Positions 25,496 to 33,950 of a stretch of 64,000 nt of DNA are shown piece after piece. Under the pieces are notes generated by a model that searched no databases, had not been told where the DNA came from, and saw nothing but the letters and a program-made list of their open reading frames with translations. The DNA comes from Burkholderia territorii (GTDB taxonomy: Bacteria > Pseudomonadota > Gammaproteobacteria > Burkholderiales > Burkholderiaceae): positions 1-64,000 of the forward strand of contig NZ_CADFEJ010000016.1 of NCBI RefSeq assembly GCF_902833055.1, given 5' to 3'. Made by a program: the position numbers and the translations under genes. Numbering within the stretch: position 1 is the first letter of the stretch; the number at the start of each line of letters is the position of its first letter.

Positions 25496-28189
25496 ATGTC
25501 CGACAACGCCTCTTCCACCGTGATCCGCCGCGCCGACTACACGCCGCCGGCCTTCCTCATCGATACCGTCGCGCTCGAATTCGATCTCGCGCCGGCCCGC
25601 ACGATCGTCAGGAATACGATGCGCGTGCGCCGCAATCCGGACGCGGCACCGACGCCGCACCTGGAGCTGATGGGCGAAGCGCTCGAATTCCTCGGTGCGG
25701 CGCTCGACGGCGCGCCGTACGGCGCGGTGCGTGCGCACGAACACGGGCTGACCGTGGAAAACGTGCCCGACGCATTCGAGCTCACGCTCGAAAGCGCGTG
25801 CGCGCCGGACCAGAACACGACGCTGTCCGGCCTGTACGTGTCGAGCGGCAATTTCTTCACGCAGTGCGAGGCCGAAGGCTTTCGCCGCATCACCTACTTC
25901 CTCGACCGCCCCGACGTGATGGCGTCGTATACGGTCACGCTGCGCGCGGACAAGGCCGCGTATCCGGTGCTGCTGTCGAACGGCAACCTCGTCGACTCGG
26001 GCGAGCTGCCCGATGGCCGCCACTTCGCGAAATGGGAAGACCCGTTCCGCAAGCCGAGCTACCTGTTCGCGCTGGTCGCGGGCAAGCTCGTCGCGATCGA
26101 GGAGAAGATCACATCCGCCTCCGGCAAGGAAAAGCTGCTGCAGGTGTGGGTGGAACCGGCCGATCTCGACAAGACCCGCCACGCGATGGATTCGCTGATC
26201 CACTCGATCCGCTGGGACGAGAAGCGCTTCGGCCTCGAGCTCGACCTCGACCGCTTCATGATCGTCGCCGTGGGCGACTTCAACATGGGCGCGATGGAGA
26301 ACAAGGGGCTCAACATCTTCAACACGAAGTACGTGCTGGCGAACCCCGAGACCGCGACCGACACCGACTTCGCGAACATCGAATCCGTGGTCGGCCACGA
26401 GTACTTCCACAACTGGACCGGCAACCGCGTGACCTGCCGCGACTGGTTTCAGCTGAGCCTGAAGGAAGGGCTGACGGTGTTCCGCGACCAGGAATTCTCG
26501 GCCGACATGGCGGCGGGCGACGACGTCGAATCCGCGGCCCGCGCGGTCAAGCGCATCGAGGACGTGCGCGTGCTGCGCCAGCTGCAGTTCGCCGAGGACG
26601 CGGGCCCGATGGCCCATCCGGTGCGTCCGGAAAGCTACGTCGAGATCAACAACTTCTACACGATGACCGTCTACGAGAAGGGCTCGGAAGTCGTGCGGAT
26701 GTACCAGACGCTGTTCGGCCGCGACGGCTTCCGCAAGGGGATGGACCTGTACTTCAAGCGCCACGACGGTCACGCCGTGACGTGCGACGACTTCCGTCAC
26801 GCAATGGCCGACGCGAACGGACGCGATCTCGCGCAATTCGAGCGCTGGTACAGCCAGGCCGGCACGCCGCGCGTGTCGGTGCGCACCGCGTACGACGCAG
26901 CCGCGCGCCGCTACACGGTCACGCTCGCGCAAGGCTACGGCGATGCGTCGCCGGCCGCGCGCGAGACGCAGCAGGGGCCGCTGCTGATTCCGTTCGCGAT
27001 CGGCCTGATCGGCCGCGACGGCCGCGACCTGCCGTTGCGCGTCGACGGCGAAGCCGCCGCGTCGGGCACGACGCGCGTGCTCGAGTTCACCGACACCGAG
27101 CAGACCTTCACGTTCGTCGACGTGCCCGAACAACCGCTGCCGTCGCTGCTGCGCAATTTCTCGGCACCGGTGATCGTCGAGTACGACTACAGCGACGACG
27201 ACCTCGCGTTCCTGCTCGCGCACGACAGCGATCCGTTCAACCGCTGGGAAGCCGGCCAGCGGCTCGCGACGCGCGCGCTGCTGACGCTCGCCGCACGCGC
27301 CGCCGCGAACGAGCCGCTCACGCTCGGCGAGAACTTCGTCGCTGCGTTCCGCCGCGTGCTGACGGATGAAAACCTGTCGCCCGCGTTCCGCGAGCTCGCG
27401 TTGACGCTGCCGTCGGAAACCTATCTGGCCGACCAGATGGCCGAAGCCGATCCGGCCGCCGTGCATCGCGCGCGCCAGTTCGTGCGCCGCCAGCTCGCGA
27501 CCGCGCTGCGCGCGGAGTGGCTCGCCGCGTACGAGCAGCAACAGACGCCGGGCGCGTACGAGCCGACGCCGGACGCATCCGGCCGACGTGCGCTGAAGAA
27601 TCTCGCGCTCGCGTATCTCGCCGAACTCGAGGATCCGGCCGACGCCGTGCGCATCGCGACCGCGCAGTACGACGCGGCGAACAACATGACCGATCGTGCC
27701 GCCGCACTCGGCGCCCTGTTGTCCGCCGCGGCGTCGGGCGCGAACGACGCGGCCGCGCGCGCACTCGACGACTTCTACCGTCGCTTCGAGAAGGAAGCGC
27801 TCGTGATCGACAAGTGGTTCGCGATGCAGGCCGCGCAACGCGGCACGCCAGAGCAGCCGACGCTCGCGAAGGTCCGCAAGCTGATGGCGCATCCCGCGTT
27901 CAACCTGAAGAACCCGAACCGCGCACGCTCGCTGATCTTCAGCTTCTGCGCGGCGAACCCCGCGCAATTCCACGCCGCGGACGGCTCGGGCTATGCGTTC
28001 TGGGCCGAACAGGTGCTTGCGCTCGATGCGATCAATCCGCAGGTCGCCGCGCGCCTCGCCCGCTCGCTTGAACTGTGGCGCCGCTTCACGCCGGCGCTGC
28101 GCGACCGGATGCGCGAAGCGCTCGAACGGGTCGCCGCCGGCGCGAAATCGCGCGACGTGCGCGAGATCGTCGAGAAGGCGCTCGCGTAA
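25496..28189 (+). CDS. pepN: Aminopeptidase N
   Basis: An 897-aa M1-family zinc metallopeptidase that removes N-terminal residues from cytoplasmic peptides. The exopeptidase motif GAMEN is at 265-269, the zinc site HEYFH at 301-305 and the third ligand Glu at 324, all offset by exactly four residues from E. coli PepN. The N-terminal beta saddle, catalytic, small beta and all-helical C-terminal domains are all of normal length. The chosen ATG (MSDNASSTV) removes 23 non-family residues of the longer open frame. A hairpin terminator follows. Confidence 0.96.
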   Translation: MSDNASSTVIRRADYTPPAFLIDTVALEFDLAPARTIVRNTMRVRRNPDAAPTPHLELMGEALEFLGAALDGAPYGAVRAHEHGLTVENVPDAFELTLESACAPDQNTTLSGLYVSSGNFFTQCEAEGFRRITYFLDRPDVMASYTVTLRADKAAYPVLLSNGNLVDSGELPDGRHFAKWEDPFRKPSYLFALVAGKLVAIEEKITSASGKEKLLQVWVEPADLDKTRHAMDSLIHSIRWDEKRFGLELDLDRFMIVAVGDFNMGAMENKGLNIFNTKYVLANPETATDTDFANIESVVGHEYFHNWTGNRVTCRDWFQLSLKEGLTVFRDQEFSADMAAGDDVESAARAVKRIEDVRVLRQLQFAEDAGPMAHPVRPESYVEINNFYTMTVYEKGSEVVRMYQTLFGRDGFRKGMDLYFKRHDGHAVTCDDFRHAMADANGRDLAQFERWYSQAGTPRVSVRTAYDAAARRYTVTLAQGYGDASPAARETQQGPLLIPFAIGLIGRDGRDLPLRVDGEAAASGTTRVLEFTDTEQTFTFVDVPEQPLPSLLRNFSAPVIVEYDYSDDDLAFLLAHDSDPFNRWEAGQRLATRALLTLAARAAANEPLTLGENFVAAFRRVLTDENLSPAFRELALTLPSETYLADQMAEADPAAVHRARQFVRRQLATALRAEWLAAYEQQQTPGAYEPTPDASGRRALKNLALAYLAELEDPADAVRIATAQYDAANNMTDRAAALGALLSAAASGANDAAARALDDFYRRFEKEALVIDKWFAMQAAQRGTPEQPTLAKVRKLMAHPAFNLKNPNRARSLIFSFCAANPAQFHAADGSGYAFWAEQVLALDAINPQVAARLARSLELWRRFTPALRDRMREALERVAAGAKSRDVREIVEKALA

Positions 28190-28237
28190 CCGCTCGTGTA
28201 ACCTCGCGCACGCGATTTGCCCCGCGCCCGTGCGACG

Positions 28238-28273
28238 AAGCCGGCACCGCCCCATGGCGGCGCCGGCTTTTTT
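28238..28273 (+). terminator. Intrinsic terminator of pepN
   Basis: A GC-rich stem (GCCGGC-a-CCGCC paired with GGCGG-c-GCCGGC, 28240-28267) is followed by six T, about 50 bp after the pepN stop. Confidence 0.8.
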
Positions 28274-28440
28274 GTCGCCTGAAGGTTGGCGGGGTCGGAG
28301 CCGGATCGCGCGTTGGCGCACCTCGCTTCCCGTCGCCGGCGCTCGCCCCGGCGCACGGCGCGCGCCGCAATCCGGCCGGGCGCGGTCGCGCGGTCATGTA
28401 ACCGGACGAAAAAAGGCGGCGGGCTGCAAGGCGCGCCGGG

Positions 28441-28446
28441 TAAAAT
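28441..28446 (+). promoter_or_regulatory. -10 box candidate for fbp
   Basis: TAAAAT 40 bp before the fbp ATG, overlapped by the short dyad AATTGC-g-GCAATT (28444-28456), which could be an operator. No clear -35. Confidence 0.4.
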
Positions 28447-28486
28447 TGCGGCAATTCAAGGATTCTTTGGCCTTTCGGAGTCTGTC

Positions 28487-29500
28487 ATGTCCATTGCCCG
28501 CCGCACCACGCTGTCCAAGTTCCTGATCGAGCAGCAGCGTGAGACCAACAACCTCCCCGCCGACCTCCGCCTGCTGATCGAAGTCGTCGCCCGCGCATGC
28601 AAGGCGATCAGCTACAACGTGTCGAAGGGCGCGCTCGGCGATGCGCTCGGCACCGCCGGCAGCGAAAACGTCCAGGGCGAAGTGCAGAAGAAGCTCGACA
28701 TCCTGTCGAACGAGATCCTGCTCGACGCGAACGAATGGGGCGGCAACCTCGCCGCGATGGCGTCGGAGGAAATGGAAACGTTCTTCCCGATCCCGGCGAA
28801 CTACCCGCGCGGCGAATACCTGCTCGTGTTCGACCCGCTCGACGGCTCGTCGAACATCGACGTGAACGTGTCGATCGGCACGATCTTCTCGGTGCTGCGC
28901 TGCCCGGACGGCAAGCAGGCCACCGAGGAATCGTTCCTGCAGCCGGGCACCGAGCAGGTCGCGGCGGGCTACGCGGTGTATGGCCCGCAAACCGTGTTCG
29001 TGCTGACGACCGGCAACGGCGTGAACTGCTTCACGCTCGATCGCGAAGTCGGTTCGTGGGTGCTCACGCAAAGCAACATGCAGATTCCGGCGGATACGCG
29101 CGAATACGCGATCAACGCCTCGAACGCACGCCACTGGTACGAACCGGTCCAGCGCTACGTCAACGAACTGAACGCCGGCAAGGAAGGCCCGCGCGGCGAC
29201 AACTTCAACATGCGCTGGATCGCGTCGATGGTCGCCGACGTGCATCGGATCCTGAACCGCGGCGGCATCTTCATGTACCCGGCCGACAAGCGCACGCCCG
29301 ATCGTCCGGGCAAGCTGCGCCTGATGTACGAAGCGAACCCGATGTCGTTCATCGTCGAACAGGCGGGCGGCGCGGCAACGACGGGCACGCAGCGCATCAT
29401 GGAAGTGCAGCCGACCGGCCTGCACCAGCGCGTGCCGGTATTCCTCGGTTCGAAGAACGAAGTCGAGCGCGTGACCGCCTATCACAACGAAGGCAAATAA
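28487..29500 (+). CDS. fbp: Fructose-1,6-bisphosphatase class I
   Basis: A 337-aa Mg2+-dependent phosphatase of gluconeogenesis. The metal and phosphate site appears as VFDPLDGSSNIDVN (~residues 119-132), with the upstream acidic ligands in MASEEMETF and the sugar-phosphate motif around RWIASMVADVHRIL and KLRLMYEANPMSFI. Length is typical. The ATG (MSIARRTTLSKFL) matches the family N-terminus; the longer open frame is unsupported. Monocistronic, between the pepN terminator and tRNA-Thr. Confidence 0.97.
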   Translation: MSIARRTTLSKFLIEQQRETNNLPADLRLLIEVVARACKAISYNVSKGALGDALGTAGSENVQGEVQKKLDILSNEILLDANEWGGNLAAMASEEMETFFPIPANYPRGEYLLVFDPLDGSSNIDVNVSIGTIFSVLRCPDGKQATEESFLQPGTEQVAAGYAVYGPQTVFVLTTGNGVNCFTLDREVGSWVLTQSNMQIPADTREYAINASNARHWYEPVQRYVNELNAGKEGPRGDNFNMRWIASMVADVHRILNRGGIFMYPADKRTPDRPGKLRLMYEANPMSFIVEQAGGAATTGTQRIMEVQPTGLHQRVPVFLGSKNEVERVTAYHNEGK

Positions 29501-29667
29501 ATTTGCACTGCAGCACTAGACGGAGGTGCGAGACATCAGTACAATCGCGCCTTCGCGATGTGGCCCTGACAGGCTGCATCGCAGTGAAGTGAAAGCGGGA
29601 AGTCCGCCGGATCGAAGGTGTCGCGAAGCAGCAGCAGCAGCAAGCTGAAAAAATTTCGCAAAACCTA

Positions 29668-29697
29668 TTGCCAAGATCTCGGATTTCACCATATAAT
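29668..29697 (+). promoter_or_regulatory. Sigma-70 promoter of tRNA-Thr
   Basis: TTGCCA (29668-29673), an 18-bp spacer and a perfect TATAAT (29692-29697) lie 14 bp before the tRNA. This is one of the two clearest promoters in the window. Confidence 0.8.
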
Positions 29698-29711
29698 TTC
29701 ATTTCTCTGCT

Positions 29712-29787
29712 GCCGGTGTAGCTCAGTTGGTAGAGCAGCGCATTCGTAATGCGAAGGTCGTAGGTTCGACTCCTATCTCCGGCACCA
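29712..29787 (+). tRNA. tRNA-Thr (anticodon CGT)
   Basis: A 76-nt cloverleaf: the acceptor GCCGGTG pairs with the 3' end before an encoded CCA, the D arm is GCTCAGTTGGTAGAGC, the anticodon loop TTCGTAA carries CGT (reads ACG), and the T arm is AGGTTCGACTCCT. Confidence 0.97.
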
Positions 29788-29793
29788 AGATAT

Positions 29794-29830
29794 AAAGGCC
29801 TGACAAGCATCGCTTGTCAGGCCTTTTCTC
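29794..29830 (+). terminator. Terminator after tRNA-Thr
   Basis: A perfect 15-bp stem (29794-29808 with 29812-29826) and 3-base loop, running into TTTTCTCTTTT. Confidence 0.9.
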
Positions 29831-29964
29831 TTTTCCGGCCACGATTGCGATACACGAGGCCGTGCGCCCCCCCTCCCCGTCATGTCCGCTTGCGGGCATC
29901 CCCCGACTCCCGCCCCGCGCGCCGCCGATTACAATCGCCGAACCACCCGGCCCTTCTCCGCATC

Positions 29965-30774
29965 ATGCGCATCTGGCGCCTCGAACGACCGAACCTCGGC
30001 GGACACCTGGACGTGTCCCGCGCAACCGGTCTCGTCACCGCGATCGGCGGCGGCGAGCCGAATGCGTTCGCCGCGGAAATCCTGAAGCTGTTCGACGATG
30101 CGCTGTCCGTCACGCAGTGCACGATCTTCGCGTACGAGTTCGGCAATCGGCCACGCACGCTGTCGGTCGCCGATCATCGCGGCGGCCGCTACCTGCGTGA
30201 CGTCGCCGACACCTATGCGCGACATTTTTATGCGCTCGACGGCAACCAGAAGATCGTCTCGACCGCCGGTCGCGGCACGCACCACCGCGGCGTGATGCTG
30301 CATCAGCAGGCCGGAGACGAGATCCGCCACGACGCCTATCGCGCGGCGTGCTACCGCGACCCCGACGTGTCCGATCGCCTCGCGTTGCTGATGCAGCCGA
30401 ACGACTCGACGTGGCTGTCGATCAACCTGTATCGCGCGCAGCGCAGCGGCGCGTTCCAGCCGCGCGAGATCGCGGTGGTCGAAACGCTTGCTCCGCTGAT
30501 CGCGCAGGCCGCGCAACATCACTACGCGCTCGCCGGCGCGGCACAGGTCGGCATCCCGCAACTGATGCTCGCGCGGCTGCGCAGCGCGTGCCCGGCGCTC
30601 TCCAAACGTGAACTCGACGTGCTGCGCGGCGTGCTCGAAGGCCAGACCGCGCAGGAGATCGGCGAAACGATCGGCGTGAAGGCATCGAGCGTCGTCACCT
30701 ACCAGAAACGCGCGTATCGGCGCCTCGGCATCTCGAGCCAGCGCCAGCTATTCGCGCTGTGCCTGCAACCCTGA
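29965..30774 (+). CDS. LuxR-family helix-turn-helix regulator
   Basis: A 269-aa protein. The C-terminal ~65 residues form a LuxR/GerE DNA-binding domain (PALSKRELDVLRGVLEGQ, QEIGETIGVKASSVVTYQKRAYRRLG). The N-terminal ~190 residues are an unassigned sensory region with many His and aromatic residues (YARHFYALDGNQKIV, THHRGVMLHQQ); I do not see the conserved aspartate of a receiver domain, nor a clear autoinducer-binding signature. It is the same strand and 175 bp upstream of an MhpA-like hydroxylase and may regulate it. The ATG MRIWRLERP was chosen as the first start giving a compact protein. Confidence 0.82.
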   Translation: MRIWRLERPNLGGHLDVSRATGLVTAIGGGEPNAFAAEILKLFDDALSVTQCTIFAYEFGNRPRTLSVADHRGGRYLRDVADTYARHFYALDGNQKIVSTAGRGTHHRGVMLHQQAGDEIRHDAYRAACYRDPDVSDRLALLMQPNDSTWLSINLYRAQRSGAFQPREIAVVETLAPLIAQAAQHHYALAGAAQVGIPQLMLARLRSACPALSKRELDVLRGVLEGQTAQEIGETIGVKASSVVTYQKRAYRRLGISSQRQLFALCLQP

Positions 30775-30949
30775 GCCGCGCGCGCCGCCCCTGACCGCGT
30801 CAGGGTATGTCCTGCCCCACCGCCAGCGTCGCCTTGTACCCGGAATGGGGACAGCGGTGCCCGGTCCGGCTTCCATACTGCATCCAGCCTGCCGCACGCA
30901 TCGCGCCGTCGCGCGTGCGCATTCAATCCGTGCAACCTGGAAGCCAACG

Positions 30950-32683
30950 ATGGGCATCGAATTCAAGCCATATCCGTTCGTCGCCGCGCGCCATCCCGCG
31001 CAGCTGCCGGCCTGCCGCGACGGTGTCGACGTGCAGCGGCACCGCGTCGCGATCGTCGGCGGCGGGCCGGTCGGCCTCGCCGTCGCGCTCGGCCTCGCCA
31101 ATCACGGCATCCGCAGCGTGCTGCTCGAAGCCGATGATTCGGTCTGTCACGGCAGCCGCGCGATCTGCATCTCGCGACGCAGTCTCGAGATCATCGAGCG
31201 GCTCGGCGCACTCGACGGATTTCTCGGCGTCGGCCTGCCGTGGAGCGGCGGACGCAGCTTCTATCGTCACGAGGAAGTGCTGCATTTCACGATGCCGCAG
31301 GACGAAAACCAGAAGCTGCCGCCGATGGTGAACCTCGCGCAGTATCACATCGAGCAGTTCCTGCTCGATGCCGCGTTGCGCCGCCCCGAACTCATCGAAA
31401 TCCGCTGGCAGACGAAGGTCTCGGGCGTCACGCGGCACACTGACGGCGTGCGCGTCGACGTCGATACGCCGCTCGGCGGCTACGCGCTCGATGCCGACTG
31501 GATCGTCGCATGCGACGGCGGCCGAAGCACGATGCGCGACGCGCTCGGCCTGTCGCTGCACGGCACCCGCTATGAAGGCCGTTACGTGATCGTCGACATC
31601 GCGCTCGACAGCGATCGGCCGACCGAACGGCTCGCCTACTTCGACCCGCCATCGAACCCGGGCTCGACGGTGCTCGTCCACAAGCAACCCGACAACGTAT
31701 GGCGGATCGACTACCAGTTGCGCGACGATGAGGATCCCGAAGCGGCCGTGCGGCCCGAGAACGTGATTCCGCGCGTGCAGAGCCTGCTCGACATGATGGG
31801 CGAGCGCGGCGACTGGTCGCCGATCTGGATCACGATCTACAAGGCGAACGCGCTGACGCTCGAGCGCTACCGCCACGGCCGCGTGCTGTTCTGCGGCGAC
31901 GCAGCGCACCTCGTGCCGATCTTCGGCGTGCGCGGCGCGAACTCGGGCATCGACGACGCCGACAATGTCGCGTGGAAACTGGCGTACGTGATACGCGGCC
32001 TCGCGTCGGACGCGCTGCTCGACAGCTACTCGGACGAACGTGTGTTCGCCACGCACGAGAATCTGCGTTACGGCACCAAGAGCACCGAGTTCATGGCGCC
32101 GCCGTCCTTCGCGTTCGAGCTGATGCGCAAGGCCGTGCTGACGCTCGCGGTCCGGCATCCGGCGTTGCGTTCGCTGATCAATCCGCGTCAGACGTCGGCC
32201 ATCGCGTATACGGCGTCGCCGCTCAATGCGGACGAACGCGATGCGTTTTCGGCCGGGCCGCCGCCCGGCTCGGTGCTCGCCGAGTGTCCGCTGATGCTGC
32301 ACATCGGCAACGACGACGGCGCGCGTCGCGGCCACCTGACCGATCTCGTCGGCTCGGGCTTCACCGCGTTCCGCTTCACGCACGATGGTGCGCCCGATCC
32401 GGCGTTCTCCGCTCTAGAGCAAAGCCTTCACGACGCCGGCATACCGTTCGCGCTGGTCACGCTTGCGCGGCACGCGGTGCCGCAACACGCGGGATGTGGC
32501 GGCCACGATGCCGACGGCCGGCTGTTCGACATGTACGGCGCGCGCGACGGCACCGTCTATCTCGTGCGTCCGGACGGACACGTGCTCGGCCGCTGGCACG
32601 ATGCACGCCCCGCCGACCTGAGCGCAGCACTCACGCGCGCGCTCCATCCGCACCCGTCAGCCGATCTTCAGGAAAACGCATGA
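30950..32683 (+). CDS. FAD-dependent aromatic hydroxylase (MhpA-like)
   Basis: A 577-aa class A flavin monooxygenase related to 3-(3-hydroxyphenyl)propionate hydroxylase. The Rossmann motif RVAIVGGGPVGLAVALGLA is at ~residues 32-50, the middle motif DWIVACDGGRSTMRDALG at ~182, and the second FAD motif VLFCGDAAHLVPIFGVRGAN at ~310; a thioredoxin-like C-terminal domain follows. The N-terminal ~30 residues precede the fold, as in relatives. A DUF2783 gene overlaps its stop (ATGA), a pairing frequent for this subgroup. The substrate is unknown, and no ring-cleavage genes are adjacent. Confidence 0.88.
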   Translation: MGIEFKPYPFVAARHPAQLPACRDGVDVQRHRVAIVGGGPVGLAVALGLANHGIRSVLLEADDSVCHGSRAICISRRSLEIIERLGALDGFLGVGLPWSGGRSFYRHEEVLHFTMPQDENQKLPPMVNLAQYHIEQFLLDAALRRPELIEIRWQTKVSGVTRHTDGVRVDVDTPLGGYALDADWIVACDGGRSTMRDALGLSLHGTRYEGRYVIVDIALDSDRPTERLAYFDPPSNPGSTVLVHKQPDNVWRIDYQLRDDEDPEAAVRPENVIPRVQSLLDMMGERGDWSPIWITIYKANALTLERYRHGRVLFCGDAAHLVPIFGVRGANSGIDDADNVAWKLAYVIRGLASDALLDSYSDERVFATHENLRYGTKSTEFMAPPSFAFELMRKAVLTLAVRHPALRSLINPRQTSAIAYTASPLNADERDAFSAGPPPGSVLAECPLMLHIGNDDGARRGHLTDLVGSGFTAFRFTHDGAPDPAFSALEQSLHDAGIPFALVTLARHAVPQHAGCGGHDADGRLFDMYGARDGTVYLVRPDGHVLGRWHDARPADLSAALTRALHPHPSADLQENA

Positions 32684-32892
32684 TGACCGACACCGAACGC
32701 GACATCCTCTATACCGACCTGTGCCGCACGATGACCCGCATCGGCGAAACCGATGCGTCGCTCTTCCTCGCCCGCTTCGCGCTGCTCGCGATCGACGCGA
32801 TCGGCGATGCGGCGACCGTCACCCGCCTGATCGCCGACGCCGGCGACGGCCTGCCCGACACGGGTGCACCGGCGCCGACGCACGGACAATGA
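32680..32892 (+). CDS. DUF2783 small protein
   Basis: A 70-aa mostly helical acidic protein of the DUF2783 family (DLCRTMTRIGETDASLFLARFALL is the core, residues ~14-37). It begins with two adjacent ATGs; the first overlaps the hydroxylase stop by four bases, so the two are translationally coupled. Members regularly sit beside FAD monooxygenases and may act as a partner or stabiliser, but no function has been shown to my knowledge. Confidence 0.85.
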   Translation: MMTDTERDILYTDLCRTMTRIGETDASLFLARFALLAIDAIGDAATVTRLIADAGDGLPDTGAPAPTHGQ

Positions 32893-33123
32893 CACATGAC
32901 GCTCCGCTCGCGGCGATCATCCATTTCTTACAAATTTATTTCGAAGCCGGACGAATCCTCTGGAAAAACCCGTTAAGGGTGCATAACATTACTTAACGAT
33001 TCCGACCCGTCTATCGCGTTACATTGCGTGGGCGGCGCGGCGGATCGCATGCCGCTTTCACGCAGCTTGCGGTGAAACAGCCGACGTCCGGTCATTTCGA
33101 CTCAACACAAGGAGAGGATCACC

Positions 33124-33378
33124 ATGACTCATGGCTTGATTATGTGGCTCATCATCGGCGCGATCGCCGGCTGGCTGGCGGGCCTGCTCGTCAAGGGCGG
33201 CGGGTTCGGCCTGATCGTCGACATCATCGTCGGTATCGTCGGCGCGGTGATCGGCGGCTGGCTTGCCGGGTTGCTCGGCATCAGCATCGGCAGCGGCTTC
33301 ATCGGCTCGGTGGTCGTCGCGGTCATCGGCGCCGTGATCCTGCTGTTCGTGATCCGGCTGTTCAGGCGCGCGGCCTGA
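33124..33378 (+). CDS. GlsB/YeaQ/YmgE family stress-response membrane protein
   Basis: An 84-aa very hydrophobic inner-membrane protein with three predicted helices and glycine-rich motifs (IIGAIAGWLAGLLVKGGGFG, VGIVGAVIGGWLAGLLG, VIGAVILLFVIRLF). The family, also called transglycosylase-associated, is induced by acid, osmotic or stationary-phase stress. An excellent AAGGAGAG lies 10 bp before the ATG. The 231-bp upstream region is AT-rich and holds an inverted repeat CGTTAAG/CTTAACG (32971-32998). A small terminator follows. Confidence 0.92.
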   Translation: MTHGLIMWLIIGAIAGWLAGLLVKGGGFGLIVDIIVGIVGAVIGGWLAGLLGISIGSGFIGSVVVAVIGAVILLFVIRLFRRAA

Positions 33379-33388
33379 CGATCTTCTC

Positions 33389-33409
33389 ACGCGCCTTCGG
33401 GCGCGTTTT
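33389..33409 (+). terminator. Terminator after GlsB-family gene
   Basis: The stem ACGCGCC/GGCGCGT with a short TTCG-type loop is followed by TTTT, 10 bp after the stop. Confidence 0.7.
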
Positions 33410-33467
33410 CGTTTCGCAATTGCATCGAAGCGGCATGCGGCATTGCGCAGCGTGCCGCCTTCCGGTT

Positions 33468-33950
33468 TTACCGGCGCTTGCCGCTTTGCAACCAGCCGTC
33501 GAGCACGTCGGTCGTCAGCAATCCGCTGCGCGCGTCGCGTGCGCCATCGCTGCCGATCCATACGGTACGCGGCATTTCTCCCCGCCATTTCTCGTCGAGA
33601 GCCGCGCGCAGACGCTCGGGCATCGGCTCCGCGTTCGCGTATTGCGCGACCTGCGGCGGCAGGTTCATGTGCGCGAGCGCCTGTGCGATGGCAGCGCCGC
33701 TGTCGTCGAACGCGTCCATCGAAACCATCGCGAGCCGCACGTCCGGATGTCGGCGCTGCCACGCGACCAGATGCGCGGCGTTCTCGCGGCAGTAGCCGCA
33801 ATCGAGCGACCAGATCTCGACCGCGAGCGGCCGTTCGTGCGCCGTCGCGTACAACTGCCGGACCTCGGCCGCGCGCAGCGGCTGCAGTTCGCCGGCCCAC
33901 GCCGGCACGCCCGCGAGCATCGCGCCGAGCAGAATCATCCATCGCTTCAT
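33468..33950 (-). CDS. Exported thioredoxin-fold protein with CGYC
   Basis: A 160-aa periplasmic protein: signal peptide to ~Ala19 (VPAWAG), then a thioredoxin-like domain with the redox or metal-binding pair Cys51-Cys54 (WSLDCGYC) and a TlpA-like C-terminal half (PRTVWIGSDGARDARSG). The expected cis-proline (PRTV) is present. Its ATG overlaps the stop of the BNR-like gene (ATGA), so it is the last gene of the putative copper operon, where it could keep Cys or Cu sites reduced or act as a copper carrier (inference). Confidence 0.85.
   Translation of the reverse strand: MKRWMILLGAMLAGVPAWAGELQPLRAAEVRQLYATAHERPLAVEIWSLDCGYCRENAAHLVAWQRRHPDVRLAMVSMDAFDDSGAAIAQALAHMNLPPQVAQYANAEPMPERLRAALDEKWRGEMPRTVWIGSDGARDARSGLLTTDVLDGWLQSGKRR

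Noticed and set aside
24608..28321. A 1237-codon minus frame covering pepN and the lipoprotein gene
   Set aside because: Only its last 233 codons (lipoprotein with lipobox) are real; the rest is antisense to the unmistakable pepN.
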